From NCBI GenBank assembly GCA_030596465.1, contig JAUVJW010000043.1, positions 1 through 10,078 of the forward strand: 10,078 bases of DNA, written 5' to 3'. A model generated the notes under the pieces. The model worked only from the letters and a program-made list of their open reading frames with translations. It did no database searches and was not told the DNA's origin. The translations under genes and the position numbers were made by a program. Each line of letters begins with the position of its first letter. The first letter of the stretch is position 1. The stretch is from Candidatus Fermentibacteraceae bacterium (GTDB lineage: Bacteria; Fermentibacterota; Fermentibacteria; Fermentibacterales; JCC-6). Shown here one piece after another: positions 1 through 7,333 of the stretch.

Positions 1-40
1 CAACAGGTGAGTTTATTACACGAATAGCAGGGCCTCCTAT

Positions 41-196
41 TCAGCCAATTGACGCTTCTCCGGGGATGGTGACAGATGTGTAGTTACCCATCTGACTGAT
101 TTCAACATCCGATGCCGAGAATGGAACATTGACAGTGAATTCTCCCGCAAATGCAAGCGAAAGAACCGTTAATGCAAGAACAGCGGTAAATCTCAT
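41..196 (-). CDS. Exported protein N-terminus (C25/gingipain-like), interrupted by in-frame TGA
   Basis: The sequence shows a 51-residue reading frame beginning MRFTAVLALTVLSLAFAG, a typical Sec signal peptide, followed by a short beta-rich stretch ending GEASIG. I chose the start at 194-196 because AGGAG lies about 6 nt upstream; an ATG further upstream at 227-229 has no such site. After the TGA at 41-43 the same frame continues to the window edge as IGGPAIRVINSPV. This resembles the G-x-P-x-L/I-x-V segment that follows the N-terminal strand region of gingipain-like (peptidase C25) secreted proteins. I infer that this is the 5' end of a longer secreted protein broken by a nonsense codon or a sequencing error, rather than a genuine 51-aa peptide. 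Other genes here end in TAA or TAG, so TGA recoding cannot be excluded from this window alone. The family assignment is tentative. Confidence 0.5.
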   Translation of the reverse strand: MRFTAVLALTVLSLAFAGEFTVNVPFSASDVEISQMGNYTSVTIPGEASIG

Positions 197-250
197 CTTT
201 TCTCCTTTTCTGAAAGTACAACTTTCCAACTCATGCGTATATATATATCA

Positions 251-301
251 AAAAGGGGTAGCTGAACAGGTTCGCGAAAGTGGCCTGTTCGGTTGTAGCT
301 G
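251..301 (-). terminator. Rho-independent terminator of the EF-G operon
   Basis: Read on the minus strand, GAACAGG (284-290) pairs with CCTGTTC (264-270) around a 13-nt loop. The stem can be extended by AGCT/AGCT across a 6-nt bulge. The sequence ACCCCTTTTTG follows. The hairpin sits just after the stop codon of the 338-961 gene, as expected for the end of that operon. The U-tract is short and offset, so the call is moderate. Confidence 0.5.
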
Positions 302-337
302 ATTATCTAATTGCTCCTGAAATATTAAAAGATGGTT

Positions 338-961
338 TCATTGACCTGAACCCATTGCAAACTCCAGGAAGCTTGCTGAAGCGTTTCTGACTGTTGCCGA
401 GTCCCATGCAGCACTGTTAAAAACCCAGATGGGATTTTCAGAATTTTCACTGTGCAGTTCAAGACCGGAAGAGCCTGTGGCAATACACCACTGGCAGTCC
501 AGGAAGGAAAATCCGGTTGCGGCGGCTTCGGCAGAATCCATTTCTCCAAAGGCTACAGGAGCTGAATAAATATCGTAGTAAAGCCCATTTCCCCGGGCCA
601 TAAGATTGCTGAAATAGATCGCCAGATCTCTGCCGTTTTCCCCCTGAAATACTGAGATTGCAACAAGAGGCAGGGTTTCCAGCTCTTCATTGCCGGTAAG
701 CTGTTCCCAGTTTACTCCGGTCTCCTCTCGGAGAATTTCTTCTTCTCCTCCCGCGAGGGCATTCTGAGAATCAGTGGAGTTATCGTCGAGTATGTCTGTG
801 ATCAGAAGGGCACCAACTCCAACAACAACAACAGCCAGGATAATCATTGTAAGATCTGTTTCCTCGGAGGAGGAGGATCCTCCTCCTCCAGAGGAAAATG
901 GGTGCGCTACAGCAAAATTAGAAAAAATTACAAGGAACAACAGTGCTGCGATGCGTTTCAT
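338..961 (-). CDS. Exported, membrane-anchored protein with Gly4Ser4 linker and CxxC, unknown function
   Basis: This is a 207-residue protein I do not recognise. The N-terminus MKRIAALLFLVIFSNFAVA is a Sec signal peptide with a plausible cleavage before HPF. A low-complexity linker, four Gly then four Ser (residues about 25-32), is followed by a hydrophobic segment (about 37-56, rich in V, I, L and G) that probably spans the membrane, and then an acidic, soluble C-terminal domain. That domain holds the only two cysteines in a CQWC motif, which could form a disulphide or bind metal outside the cytoplasm. I chose the start at 959-961 because the signal peptide begins there and it lies 4 nt after the EF-G stop; the longer frame to 1030 would place 23 charged residues before the signal and overlap EF-G. 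Its position makes it co-transcribed with the EF-G-like gene, but no functional link is evident. Confidence 0.7.
   Translation of the reverse strand: MKRIAALLFLVIFSNFAVAHPFSSGGGGSSSSEETDLTMIILAVVVVGVGALLITDILDDNSTDSQNALAGGEEEILREETGVNWEQLTGNEELETLPLVAISVFQGENGRDLAIYFSNLMARGNGLYYDIYSAPVAFGEMDSAEAAATGFSFLDCQWCIATGSSGLELHSENSENPIWVFNSAAWDSATVRNASASFLEFAMGSGQ
859..897. repeat. Near-perfect inverted repeat inside the Gly/Ser linker codons
   Basis: Positions 866-889 form a perfect 24-bp palindrome with no spacer: (GGA)4 followed by (TCC)4. The flanks 859-865 and 890-897 extend the arms to 19 and 20 bases with a single unpaired A at 890. It encodes the Gly4Ser4 stretch of the exported protein, because the Gly codon GGA and the Ser codon TCC are reverse complements. 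The mRNA can fold into a very GC-rich stem that also holds repeated Shine-Dalgarno-like GGAGG. Confidence 0.9.
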
Positions 962-965
962 AATA

Positions 966-3014
966 CTAGTCCTCGTCCTTCTGATAGTCTTCCATGATTT
1001 TTTTCTGAACCTCACGAGGAGTTGCCTCATAGTGGGAGAAGACTTGAGTGAAACTTCCGCGAGCCTGTGTAAGTGAACGCAGAGAGCTTGTGTACTGGTA
1101 AAGCTCTGCCTGGGGAACAGCGGCCTTAATTACCTGGAAACCACCCTGGGCTTCCATGCCCTGTATTTTTCCCCGCCTTGAGTTAACATCACCCATTACA
1201 TCACCCATATAGTCATCGGGAACAGTAATTTCCAGGGTCATGACAGGTTCAAGAAGAATGGGTCCGGCTTCCATCATAAGATTCTGGAAGCACTTACTGG
1301 CAGCAAGCTTGAAAGCCATATCGGAAGAGTCAACCGCATGTGATGAACCATCAGTTACAACTGCCTTTACATCAATAACTTCACTGCCGGAGATAGGCCC
1401 TTTGTGCATTGCCTCGATAACTCCTTTTTCAACTGCGGGAATGTACTTTGTAGGAACATTTCCACCTGAAACCTCGCTGTCGAATACATAACCCTCTCCA
1501 CGGGGGGTCGGTTCAATTCTCATGAGCACATGGCCGTACTGACCCCTTCCACCGGACTGCTTTCTGTGTTTGTAAGCACCATTGGCTTTCTTTGTAATGG
1601 TTTCCTGATAGGCAATTCGAGGTTTGAAGAGTTCTGTTTCTACACCGCTCATTTCTTTCAAACGAGCAAGCATTGTCATGAGGTGAAGTTCGCCCATACC
1701 GTTCACAGTTGTCTGCCCGATATTGGATTCGTTTCTGGTGATGAAAGTGGGGTCCATGAAACCAAGCTTGTGGAGACCTGCCCCCATTTTGTCTTCATCG
1801 CCTCGTTTCTTTGCCCTGATAGCAGCTCTGTAAACAGGGTTAGGGAAGGAAATAGGCACAAGTTTGATCTGGTGACTTTTGTCGCAGAGTACATCATTGG
1901 TGATGGTTCCCTTGAGCTTGGCCACAGCGATAATATCCCCCACAACCATTTTGTTTGCGTCTTCTCTGGAAGAACCGTTCATGTAGTAGTAGTTTCCCAG
2001 TCGCTCGGTCTGATGTTTTGCGATATTAATAGCCTCATATGAGCCATCCGCAGAACCGCGAAGAACCTTGATGTAGACCATGTCGCCCACATGCTTGTCA
2101 TGTTTTGTACTGAAAGCTCTGGCTACAAAACCACCCCTGGGATCAGGCAGAACAGGATCGCCATCTGTTACAGGAGCAGGAGCGGCCTCAAGTGGTGAAG
2201 GCGCGTATTCTACAATTGCGTCAAGTACAAATTTCTGGCCCACGGGAGGAATTGATGAACCGCAATAAAGAGGGAACATTCCTCTGTTTTTTACTGCAAG
2301 TTTTATTCCCTTTTTCAACTCTGCCGCCGTGAGGGTTTCATTGGCGAAGAAAATTTCCATGAGTTCTTCATCAGCTTCCGCTGCTTCTTCAATCAACTGC
2401 ATTCTGTAGTCTTCGCATCGCTCTTTAGCACTTTCAGGAATTTCCATTTCATTGCCGGCAGTATCAAAAGCTTTGCGGGTAATTGCGTTCACCACACCCT
2501 TGAATGAATCTCCGTCCATAACAGGGAAGACAACTGGAACCACATGCTTGTTAAACATATCTTTGGCCTGTTCGACAACTCTGTCGAAATTAGCATTCTC
2601 TCTGTCTACCCGGCTCACATAGATGAATACCGGAATATCGGCTTTTTTTGCGAAGTTCCAGGTTTTGAAACTACCAACCTCAACACCGTCTTTGCTGTCA
2701 AGAAGGAGAATGGCCATGTCTGAGGCAGAGATGGCGCCAATTGTTTCACCGTGAAAATCTGCAAGTCCGGGGGTGTCGATGATGTTTACCTTGACATCAT
2801 TCCAGTCAAGAGTGGCTATGGATGAGCCGAAGCTGTGCTTCTTTTCCCTGCTCTCGGAGGTGTAATCGAAGATGCTTGTTCCCTCGTCTACGCTTCCAAG
2901 TCTTTCACATCCTCCGCCTGCGAAAAGCATGGCATCACAGAAGCTTGTTTTCCCAACTGAACCGTGGCCAACCACGGATACTGTTCTTAGTTTTTCTGAA
3001 CTATAGTTTTTCAT
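966..3014 (-). CDS. Elongation factor G-like translational GTPase (FusA2-type paralogue)
   Basis: This 682-aa protein has the full EF-G domain order. The G domain holds the P-loop GHGSVGKTS (residues 16-24), the switch I region around DYTSESREKKHS (50-61) and switch II DTPGLADF (80-87). Domain II begins near GGFVARAFS, domain III carries MGELHL, and domain IV has GGRGQYGHV and GGNVPTKYIPAVEKG. Domain V carries MGDVNSRRGKIQGM. Canonical EF-G has DTPGH and NKxD. Here the catalytic His is Leu84, and the guanine-specificity motif reads SRVD (134-137). Loss of the His is typical of the second EF-G family (FusA2-like, usually DTPGY), whose cellular role is not settled; the SRVD change is more unusual. 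The start ATG at 3012-3014 has GGAGAT about 7 nt upstream. It is unlikely to be the housekeeping fusA, since no rpsL, rpsG or tuf lies nearby. Confidence 0.93.
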   Translation of the reverse strand: MKNYSSEKLRTVSVVGHGSVGKTSFCDAMLFAGGGCERLGSVDEGTSIFDYTSESREKKHSFGSSIATLDWNDVKVNIIDTPGLADFHGETIGAISASDMAILLLDSKDGVEVGSFKTWNFAKKADIPVFIYVSRVDRENANFDRVVEQAKDMFNKHVVPVVFPVMDGDSFKGVVNAITRKAFDTAGNEMEIPESAKERCEDYRMQLIEEAAEADEELMEIFFANETLTAAELKKGIKLAVKNRGMFPLYCGSSIPPVGQKFVLDAIVEYAPSPLEAAPAPVTDGDPVLPDPRGGFVARAFSTKHDKHVGDMVYIKVLRGSADGSYEAINIAKHQTERLGNYYYMNGSSREDANKMVVGDIIAVAKLKGTITNDVLCDKSHQIKLVPISFPNPVYRAAIRAKKRGDEDKMGAGLHKLGFMDPTFITRNESNIGQTTVNGMGELHLMTMLARLKEMSGVETELFKPRIAYQETITKKANGAYKHRKQSGGRGQYGHVLMRIEPTPRGEGYVFDSEVSGGNVPTKYIPAVEKGVIEAMHKGPISGSEVIDVKAVVTDGSSHAVDSSDMAFKLAASKCFQNLMMEAGPILLEPVMTLEITVPDDYMGDVMGDVNSRRGKIQGMEAQGGFQVIKAAVPQAELYQYTSSLRSLTQARGSFTQVFSHYEATPREVQKKIMEDYQKDED

Positions 3015-3087
3015 GGCTATCTCCGATTGTGTTATATAGTATAACTATGAATTAAAATACAATTACTTATCTTTTCACAGAGACTGA

Positions 3088-3117
3088 ATATTACCGTTGC
3101 GGGTATACTTGTGTCAA
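3088..3117 (-). promoter_or_regulatory. Sigma70-like promoter for the EF-G-like operon
   Basis: On the minus strand a perfect TTGACA (3112-3117) is followed after 18 nt by TAATAT (3088-3093), a 4-of-6 match to the -10 consensus. Transcription would begin near 3080, giving a leader of about 65 nt before the start codon at 3014. The AT-rich leader contains the small inverted repeat GTTATA-TAG-TATAAC at 3031-3045. Confidence 0.5.
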
Positions 3118-3211
3118 CGCCTTAATCCGGGTCTGGTCAAGGGCCTGTATATTGTATTATCAAATCAGGCATAAGTGAATTTTTTTTCAGTCAGGCAATG
3201 AGGGAAATCGG

Positions 3212-3526
3212 ATGGAATATTTTAAACTGTTTTCTGTTATAGGTGCCGTTATCGGGGGTTTTTTTCTTATCAGAAAAGTAATTGCTGAATTCAGCGGACC
3301 ATCCCGGAAGGATCAATACAGAAAGCTGAATGAGGAATTTAAAAAGGCCGACAATAAGGTAACAGGTCCGAACACACCTCGGTGTCCTCAATGCGGCGGT
3401 GATACAGAGAGGTACGAATATCCTCATTTGAGGGTTTGGCGATGCGTCAAATTCCCGGAGTGCAGAGGTTTTGTTAAAGCCAGCAGAGGCGGAGCCAGAT
3501 ATGCCCGTAAGTGGTTCAGGCGGTAG
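3212..3526 (+). CDS. Small membrane-anchored protein with topoisomerase-type C4 zinc ribbon
   Basis: This is a 104-aa protein. Residues 5-20 form a hydrophobic helix (LFSVIGAVIGGFFLI) that probably anchors it in the membrane. A charged linker (21-55) leads to a zinc ribbon with cysteines 58, 61, 78 and 84 (C-x2-C-x16-C-x5-C), and the segment RCVKFPECRGF closely resembles the zf-C4_Topoisom motif found at the C-terminus of DNA topoisomerase I. The tail is very basic (SRGGARYARKWFRR). The start at 3212 follows GAGG by about 8 nt. Family knowledge suggests nucleic-acid or zinc binding for the ribbon; tethering it to the membrane is seen here but its purpose is unknown. The next gene starts 23 nt beyond its stop, so the two may be co-transcribed, although the products share no obvious pathway. 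Confidence 0.75.
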   Translation: MEYFKLFSVIGAVIGGFFLIRKVIAEFSGPSRKDQYRKLNEEFKKADNKVTGPNTPRCPQCGGDTERYEYPHLRVWRCVKFPECRGFVKASRGGARYARKWFRR

Positions 3527-3536
3527 TTGAATTTAT

Positions 3537-3542
3537 AAGGAG
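3537..3542 (+). promoter_or_regulatory. Ribosome binding site that selects a TTG start
   Basis: AAGGAG lies 7 nt upstream of the TTG at 3550-3552. A GTG in the same frame at 3511 lacks such a site and would overlap the preceding gene. The TTG is therefore the better start, and it removes 13 residues from the longest possible protein. Confidence 0.7.
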
Positions 3543-3549
3543 AGCGGAA

Positions 3550-5622
3550 TTGGAAATTGAAGCCAGAATCAGACGTCATCCAGTTTTGTCACCTCTTCCT
3601 GATAGTTGGGTAAATTTTACCTTTAACGGAAGAGAAATGATGGGCAGAACAGGTGAGATGGTTTCCTCGGCAGTGTTTGCTAACGGTGAGCATATTTTTG
3701 GTCATCATCACAAAGATGATGGAGCGCAGGGAATTTTCTGTGCCAACGGACAGTGTTCTCAGTGTACACTGATCATAAATGGCGTTCCACTAAAGAGTTG
3801 TATTGTTCCTCTTGAAGATGGAATGGTTGTTCAGTCTGTGGAAGGTCTTCCTTCACTTGAAGATATAGACGCGCCATCGGTTAAGACTCCGGAGAGTATT
3901 GAAACCGATGTCCTTGTTATTGGAGCCGGCCCCTCCGGTATGGCTGCCGCTAAAGAATTGGGAGCTTCAGGTTTCAATGTAATTCTTGTGGATGATAAAG
4001 ACAGGCTTGGGGGGAAACTGGTTCTTCAGACACACAAATTCTTTGGTTCGGAAGAGGATTGCCGCGCGGGAATCAGAGGAATTCGAATTGCGGAGATACT
4101 GGCCGAAGAACTGCGGGCATTTCCCTGTGTTGATATATGGATGGAATCAATTGTACTGGCTGTATTCAGCGATGGAACTGTTGGAATCAGAAGACCCGAT
4201 GGTTACAAAATCGTTAAGCCCAGGCAGCTTCTTGTTGCAGCGGGGGCCAGAGAAAAATCATTGCCATTTCCCGGATGTACCATTCCCGGGGTGTATGGCG
4301 CCGGAGCCTTTCAGACTCTTGTGAACCGGGATCAGATTCGATGTTCTGAAAGACTCTTTATTCTCGGTGGAGGAAATGTCGGTCTGATTGGCGCTTATCA
4401 TGCTCTTCAAGCTGGAATGACTGTGGTTGGTCTTGCTGAAGGAATGGATCACTGCGGCGGTTACAAAGTTCATGCCGATAAAATTGCTCGCATGGGCGTA
4501 CCCATTTACACAAGACACACAGTGCTGGCTGCCCACGGCGATGAGAACCTTGAAAGTGTCACAATTGCCGGTGTTGACGAAAACTTCAAGCCAATTCCCG
4601 GTACGGAAAAGAATTTCAGAGTTGATACTCTTCTGGTGGCTGTAGGACTGAGTTCAGTGAATGAGTTTCACAGTAAAGCTGTTGAGTATGGAATTCCTTC
4701 CATGCTTACCGGAGATTCTGAAGAGATAGCGGAAGCAAGTGCCGCCATGTTCAGCGGAAAAATTTGCGGCAGGAAAATAGCTGATTCTTTCAGAGGGGAA
4801 TCTGAAAATATTCCCGGTGACTGGCTTGAGAAGGCAGAAGTACTGAAGAGCCCCGGCGGATCAGTGGAAGAGTATGTTGAATCTACACTCAGGGAAGGGG
4901 TATTCCCTGTTATACACTGTTTTCAGGAGATACCGTGCAATCCATGTATGACAGTTTGTCCTAAAGGGCTTATCACAACCGATGGCCATCCAATTCAGGG
5001 GCTTCCAAAATACACTGACGGTTGTATTGGATGCAGAAAATGTGTCGCAATCTGCCCCGGCCTTGCCATAACTCTGGTTGATTATCGAAAGAACCCGGAG
5101 TTGCCCACAGTAACCATTCCATGGGAGCTTGGCGAATGGGTTCTGGAAAAGGATCAGATTGTTACAGTAACAGAGTGGGAAGGGAAACCGATAGGATTCG
5201 GTACGGTACTCAGTTTGAAACCTGCTCCCGGTTATCCATCAACAATGCTTCTTGATATTGCTGTTCCGGAAGATATTGCCAACAGAGTGGCCGGAGTCAG
5301 GGTACAGAATACAGAAGTTACCGCTTCCGAAGAAATAATCCCGGAGTTACCCGTTGAAGATGACTCAATTGTCTGTCGATGCGAAAGAGTAACTGCCGGT
5401 GAGATAAGGAAGCTTCTTCGTGAGGGCGTTCGGGATATGAATGAACTGAAAACCAGATCCAGGGCAGGATTTGGAGCATGCGGAGGTAAGACCTGCAAAA
5501 CACTTATACCCGGAATTATCAGAGCTGAAGGCATAAGCCCTGATGAAATTACAGATTTTACTGAAAGACCTCTTTTCGCTGAGACCCGACTGGGAATATT
5601 CTGTGGAAAGGAGGATGAGTAA
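3550..5622 (+). CDS. Fused [2Fe-2S]/FAD-NAD/2x[4Fe-4S]/BFD oxidoreductase, alpha subunit of an amine or proline-type dehydrogenase
   Basis: The 690-aa protein joins four redox modules. A Fer2_4-type [2Fe-2S] domain has cysteines near 64, 69, 72 and 84 (FCANGQCSQC...). A two-dinucleotide flavoprotein domain follows, with VIGAGPSG (125-130) for FAD and LGGGNVG (273-278) for NAD(P). Eight cysteines at about 457-502 (C-x5-C-x2-C-x3-CP, then CIGCRKCVAICP) form a 2x[4Fe-4S] ferredoxin insert. A C-terminal BFD-like [2Fe-2S] domain has CRC (609-611) and CGGKTC (644-649). In HcnAB, opine oxidase, D-hydroxyproline dehydrogenase and archaeal L-proline dehydrogenase, similar modules sit on separate alpha, gamma or delta subunits that pass electrons from a DAO-family beta subunit. 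Here they are one chain. The next gene overlaps the stop by 1 nt (TAATG), so the two are translationally coupled. The substrate is inferred: proline or a related imino or secondary amine, given the P5C dehydrogenase gene downstream. Confidence 0.85.
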   Translation: MEIEARIRRHPVLSPLPDSWVNFTFNGREMMGRTGEMVSSAVFANGEHIFGHHHKDDGAQGIFCANGQCSQCTLIINGVPLKSCIVPLEDGMVVQSVEGLPSLEDIDAPSVKTPESIETDVLVIGAGPSGMAAAKELGASGFNVILVDDKDRLGGKLVLQTHKFFGSEEDCRAGIRGIRIAEILAEELRAFPCVDIWMESIVLAVFSDGTVGIRRPDGYKIVKPRQLLVAAGAREKSLPFPGCTIPGVYGAGAFQTLVNRDQIRCSERLFILGGGNVGLIGAYHALQAGMTVVGLAEGMDHCGGYKVHADKIARMGVPIYTRHTVLAAHGDENLESVTIAGVDENFKPIPGTEKNFRVDTLLVAVGLSSVNEFHSKAVEYGIPSMLTGDSEEIAEASAAMFSGKICGRKIADSFRGESENIPGDWLEKAEVLKSPGGSVEEYVESTLREGVFPVIHCFQEIPCNPCMTVCPKGLITTDGHPIQGLPKYTDGCIGCRKCVAICPGLAITLVDYRKNPELPTVTIPWELGEWVLEKDQIVTVTEWEGKPIGFGTVLSLKPAPGYPSTMLLDIAVPEDIANRVAGVRVQNTEVTASEEIIPELPVEDDSIVCRCERVTAGEIRKLLREGVRDMNELKTRSRAGFGACGGKTCKTLIPGIIRAEGISPDEITDFTERPLFAETRLGIFCGKEDE

Positions 5623-6758
5623 TGTACGAAATAATAATCATTGGTGCCGGTTCAGTTGGAACCCCCACCGCTATGTCACTGGCGGAGAGGGGTATTAGAA
5701 CTCTGGTAATAGATTCCGGCAGCTCTGCCGGGCAGGGCAATAACAAGTGTGCCATTGGTGGTATCAGGGCTACACACAGCGATCAGGCAAAGGTGGCTCT
5801 AAGCCTCCATTCACTGAAAACATTTTCCACCTGGGAAGAAGCTCACGGAGATGATATCGGATGGCACATGGGCGGATACACCTTTGTGGCTTACACAGAA
5901 GCCATTTCAGAATCGCTTCAGGAAATAATACCCGGCCAGCAGAAAGCAGGATTGAACATCGGGTGGCACGATTCTGATGAAATAAAGAAACTTGTACCTG
6001 GAATCAATCCCAACGGGCTTCTGGGAGGGACATTCTCGCCGGAGGACGGCAGTGCCAGCCCTATGGAAAGTTGCTATGCTTTCTACAGACATGCCGTGAA
6101 ACAGGGAGCAGAGTTCCATTTTGGAGAAACCGTAACATCAATTAAGAAAAAAGGCACCTTTACAATTACAACCGATAAGGGTGAGTACGAGGCAGCACAG
6201 GTAATAAACTGCGCGGGTTCCTTCGCCAGGGAAATCGGAGCCATGGTGGGTGTCGATCTGCCAGTATACCCGGACATGCACGAGGCCGGAATTACTGAAC
6301 CTGTGAAGAGGTTTTTCAATCCAATGGTTGTTGATATCAGCAGAACAGCAGGCAGTGCCAACTACTACTTCTATCAGTACAGTACCGGTCAGGTTGTGTT
6401 CTGTATCACGCCGGATCCACCGGAACTGGGTAAAGGCACTGAGGAAACATCCGTATTCCTTCCACAGGTTGCCCGAAGAATGGTCAAGTTGTATCCCAGA
6501 CTCGCAAACATTAAAGTCAGGAGAATATGGAGGGGTTGTTACCCTCAGACACCCGACGGTACACCAATTCTCGGACAGGCTGGCCCGGAGGGATTTTTCG
6601 TGGCAGCAGGCATGTGCGGTCAGGGATTTATGCTGGGTCCCGGTGTGGGTGAGGTTATGGCCAGGCTTGCAACGGATCAGTCAACGGAACAGGACCGAAT
6701 GGTTCTTAACGCAATGAGGCTTGACAGGGAATTCATTGGAACAGAAGTGCTTAAATAG
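5622..6758 (+). CDS. DAO-family FAD-dependent amine dehydrogenase (beta subunit; possible proline/hydroxyproline dehydrogenase)
   Basis: This 378-aa flavoprotein begins with the Rossmann FAD motif IIIIGAGSVG (GxGxxG at residues 8-13) and ends with the FAD-contacting signature typical of the D-amino-acid oxidase/DadA family (RIWRGCYPQTPDGTPILG, then GFFVAAGMCGQGFMLGPGVGE). Length and motifs fit the beta subunits of sarcosine oxidase, HcnC, opine oxidase and dye-linked L-proline dehydrogenases. It lacks a signal peptide, so it acts in the cytoplasm or at the inner membrane face. Its ATG overlaps the TAA of the upstream redox fusion and is preceded by AGGAGG inside that gene, strong evidence that the two form a complex. 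The likely reaction is oxidation of a C-N bond, with electrons passed to the iron-sulphur partner rather than to oxygen. The exact substrate cannot be read from sequence; sarcosine, glycine or opines remain alternatives. Confidence 0.85.
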   Translation: MYEIIIIGAGSVGTPTAMSLAERGIRTLVIDSGSSAGQGNNKCAIGGIRATHSDQAKVALSLHSLKTFSTWEEAHGDDIGWHMGGYTFVAYTEAISESLQEIIPGQQKAGLNIGWHDSDEIKKLVPGINPNGLLGGTFSPEDGSASPMESCYAFYRHAVKQGAEFHFGETVTSIKKKGTFTITTDKGEYEAAQVINCAGSFAREIGAMVGVDLPVYPDMHEAGITEPVKRFFNPMVVDISRTAGSANYYFYQYSTGQVVFCITPDPPELGKGTEETSVFLPQVARRMVKLYPRLANIKVRRIWRGCYPQTPDGTPILGQAGPEGFFVAAGMCGQGFMLGPGVGEVMARLATDQSTEQDRMVLNAMRLDREFIGTEVLK

Positions 6759-6819
6759 ACAGGAACCCGGGTCGGAGATATACTATTGATAGCTGTGCGT
6801 ATTCGGTCGTTGGCAGAGA

Positions 6820-7308
6820 TTACCGGTAGATGGACAATTCCCGATTTCGCCTTTCAGTATCTGGATCAAGGATGGCTTCAACTGCTTCGATGCTTCTGAT
6901 GTATCCTTCCGGCATTCTGTTTTCTCTGGCTCCCTCAAGAACATGTCTTTTGTACCAGTAATACGGCTTAAGTGATGGATTTATGCTGGTAGCATAATAT
7001 GTGAAAGCTTCAAGGAACTTTTCATCAGATTTTACGGAGACCATTTTTATGCTGTATCCGAAACCGAGGCCCTCGTACCCGTCAAGAATGGGTTTTTGTG
7101 ATTCTTCAATACTGTAGACAACTCCGAAAACAAGATCACCGGCATTTTCAGTTTCCAGGATGTCACATTTTGCGCTGCCGTCCAATTCGCAGGATTTGCG
7201 AAAGCAAAGCCTGTGCCCCGTCAGTACAGCCACGCCAATTCTCAATGCCAGAATTCGTTGAAGCAACCGTTTCTCTGACATATTTGAGCCGAAAGAAAAA
7301 TAAAGCAC
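6820..7308 (-). CDS. Gamma-glutamylcyclotransferase-like (GGCT/AIG2 fold) protein
   Basis: This 162-aa protein starts LYFSFGSNM, the Y-x-x-G-S-N-M/L substrate-binding loop of the gamma-glutamylcyclotransferase fold. It contains LDGYEGLGFGY, where Glu79 matches the catalytic Glu of human GGCT (in LDEQEG). The family converts gamma-glutamyl amino acids or amines to 5-oxoproline plus the free amino compound, in the cytoplasm. The start is a GTG at 7306-7308 with GAGG about 5 nt upstream. The SFGSNM motif begins only five residues in, so no later start is possible without losing the fold. It is convergent with the dehydrogenase operon, whose end is 61 nt away with no clear terminator between. The product 5-oxoproline is chemically close to proline/P5C metabolism, but a functional link is only suggestive. 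Confidence 0.8.
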   Translation of the reverse strand: MLYFSFGSNMSEKRLLQRILALRIGVAVLTGHRLCFRKSCELDGSAKCDILETENAGDLVFGVVYSIEESQKPILDGYEGLGFGYSIKMVSVKSDEKFLEAFTYYATSINPSLKPYYWYKRHVLEGARENRMPEGYIRSIEAVEAILDPDTERRNRELSIYR

Positions 7309-7333
7309 TTAACCTCTCTTTACCTTAATTAAC

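Noticed and set aside
1..43. Selenocysteine insertion at the TGA at 41-43
   Set aside because: The bases after the TGA give only a 4-bp stem and no convincing bacterial SECIS; the position is not a known redox site.
962..1030. Longer start (1030) for the exported protein
   Set aside because: It would add 23 basic residues in front of a signal peptide and overlap the end of the EF-G-like gene; the ATG at 959-961 fits better.
1530..2042. Plus-strand 170-codon open frame inside the EF-G-like gene
   Set aside because: It is antisense to a clearly conserved EF-G reading frame, has no recognisable motif, and reads as a shadow.
3142..3188. Terminator from GCCTG/CAGGC followed by eight T
   Set aside because: The stem is only 5 bp with a long loop, the T-run is 9 nt away, and no plus-strand gene ends there.
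3511..3549. GTG start at 3511 for the fused oxidoreductase
   Set aside because: It overlaps the zinc-ribbon gene and has no ribosome binding site, whereas TTG at 3550 follows AAGGAG at 7 nt.
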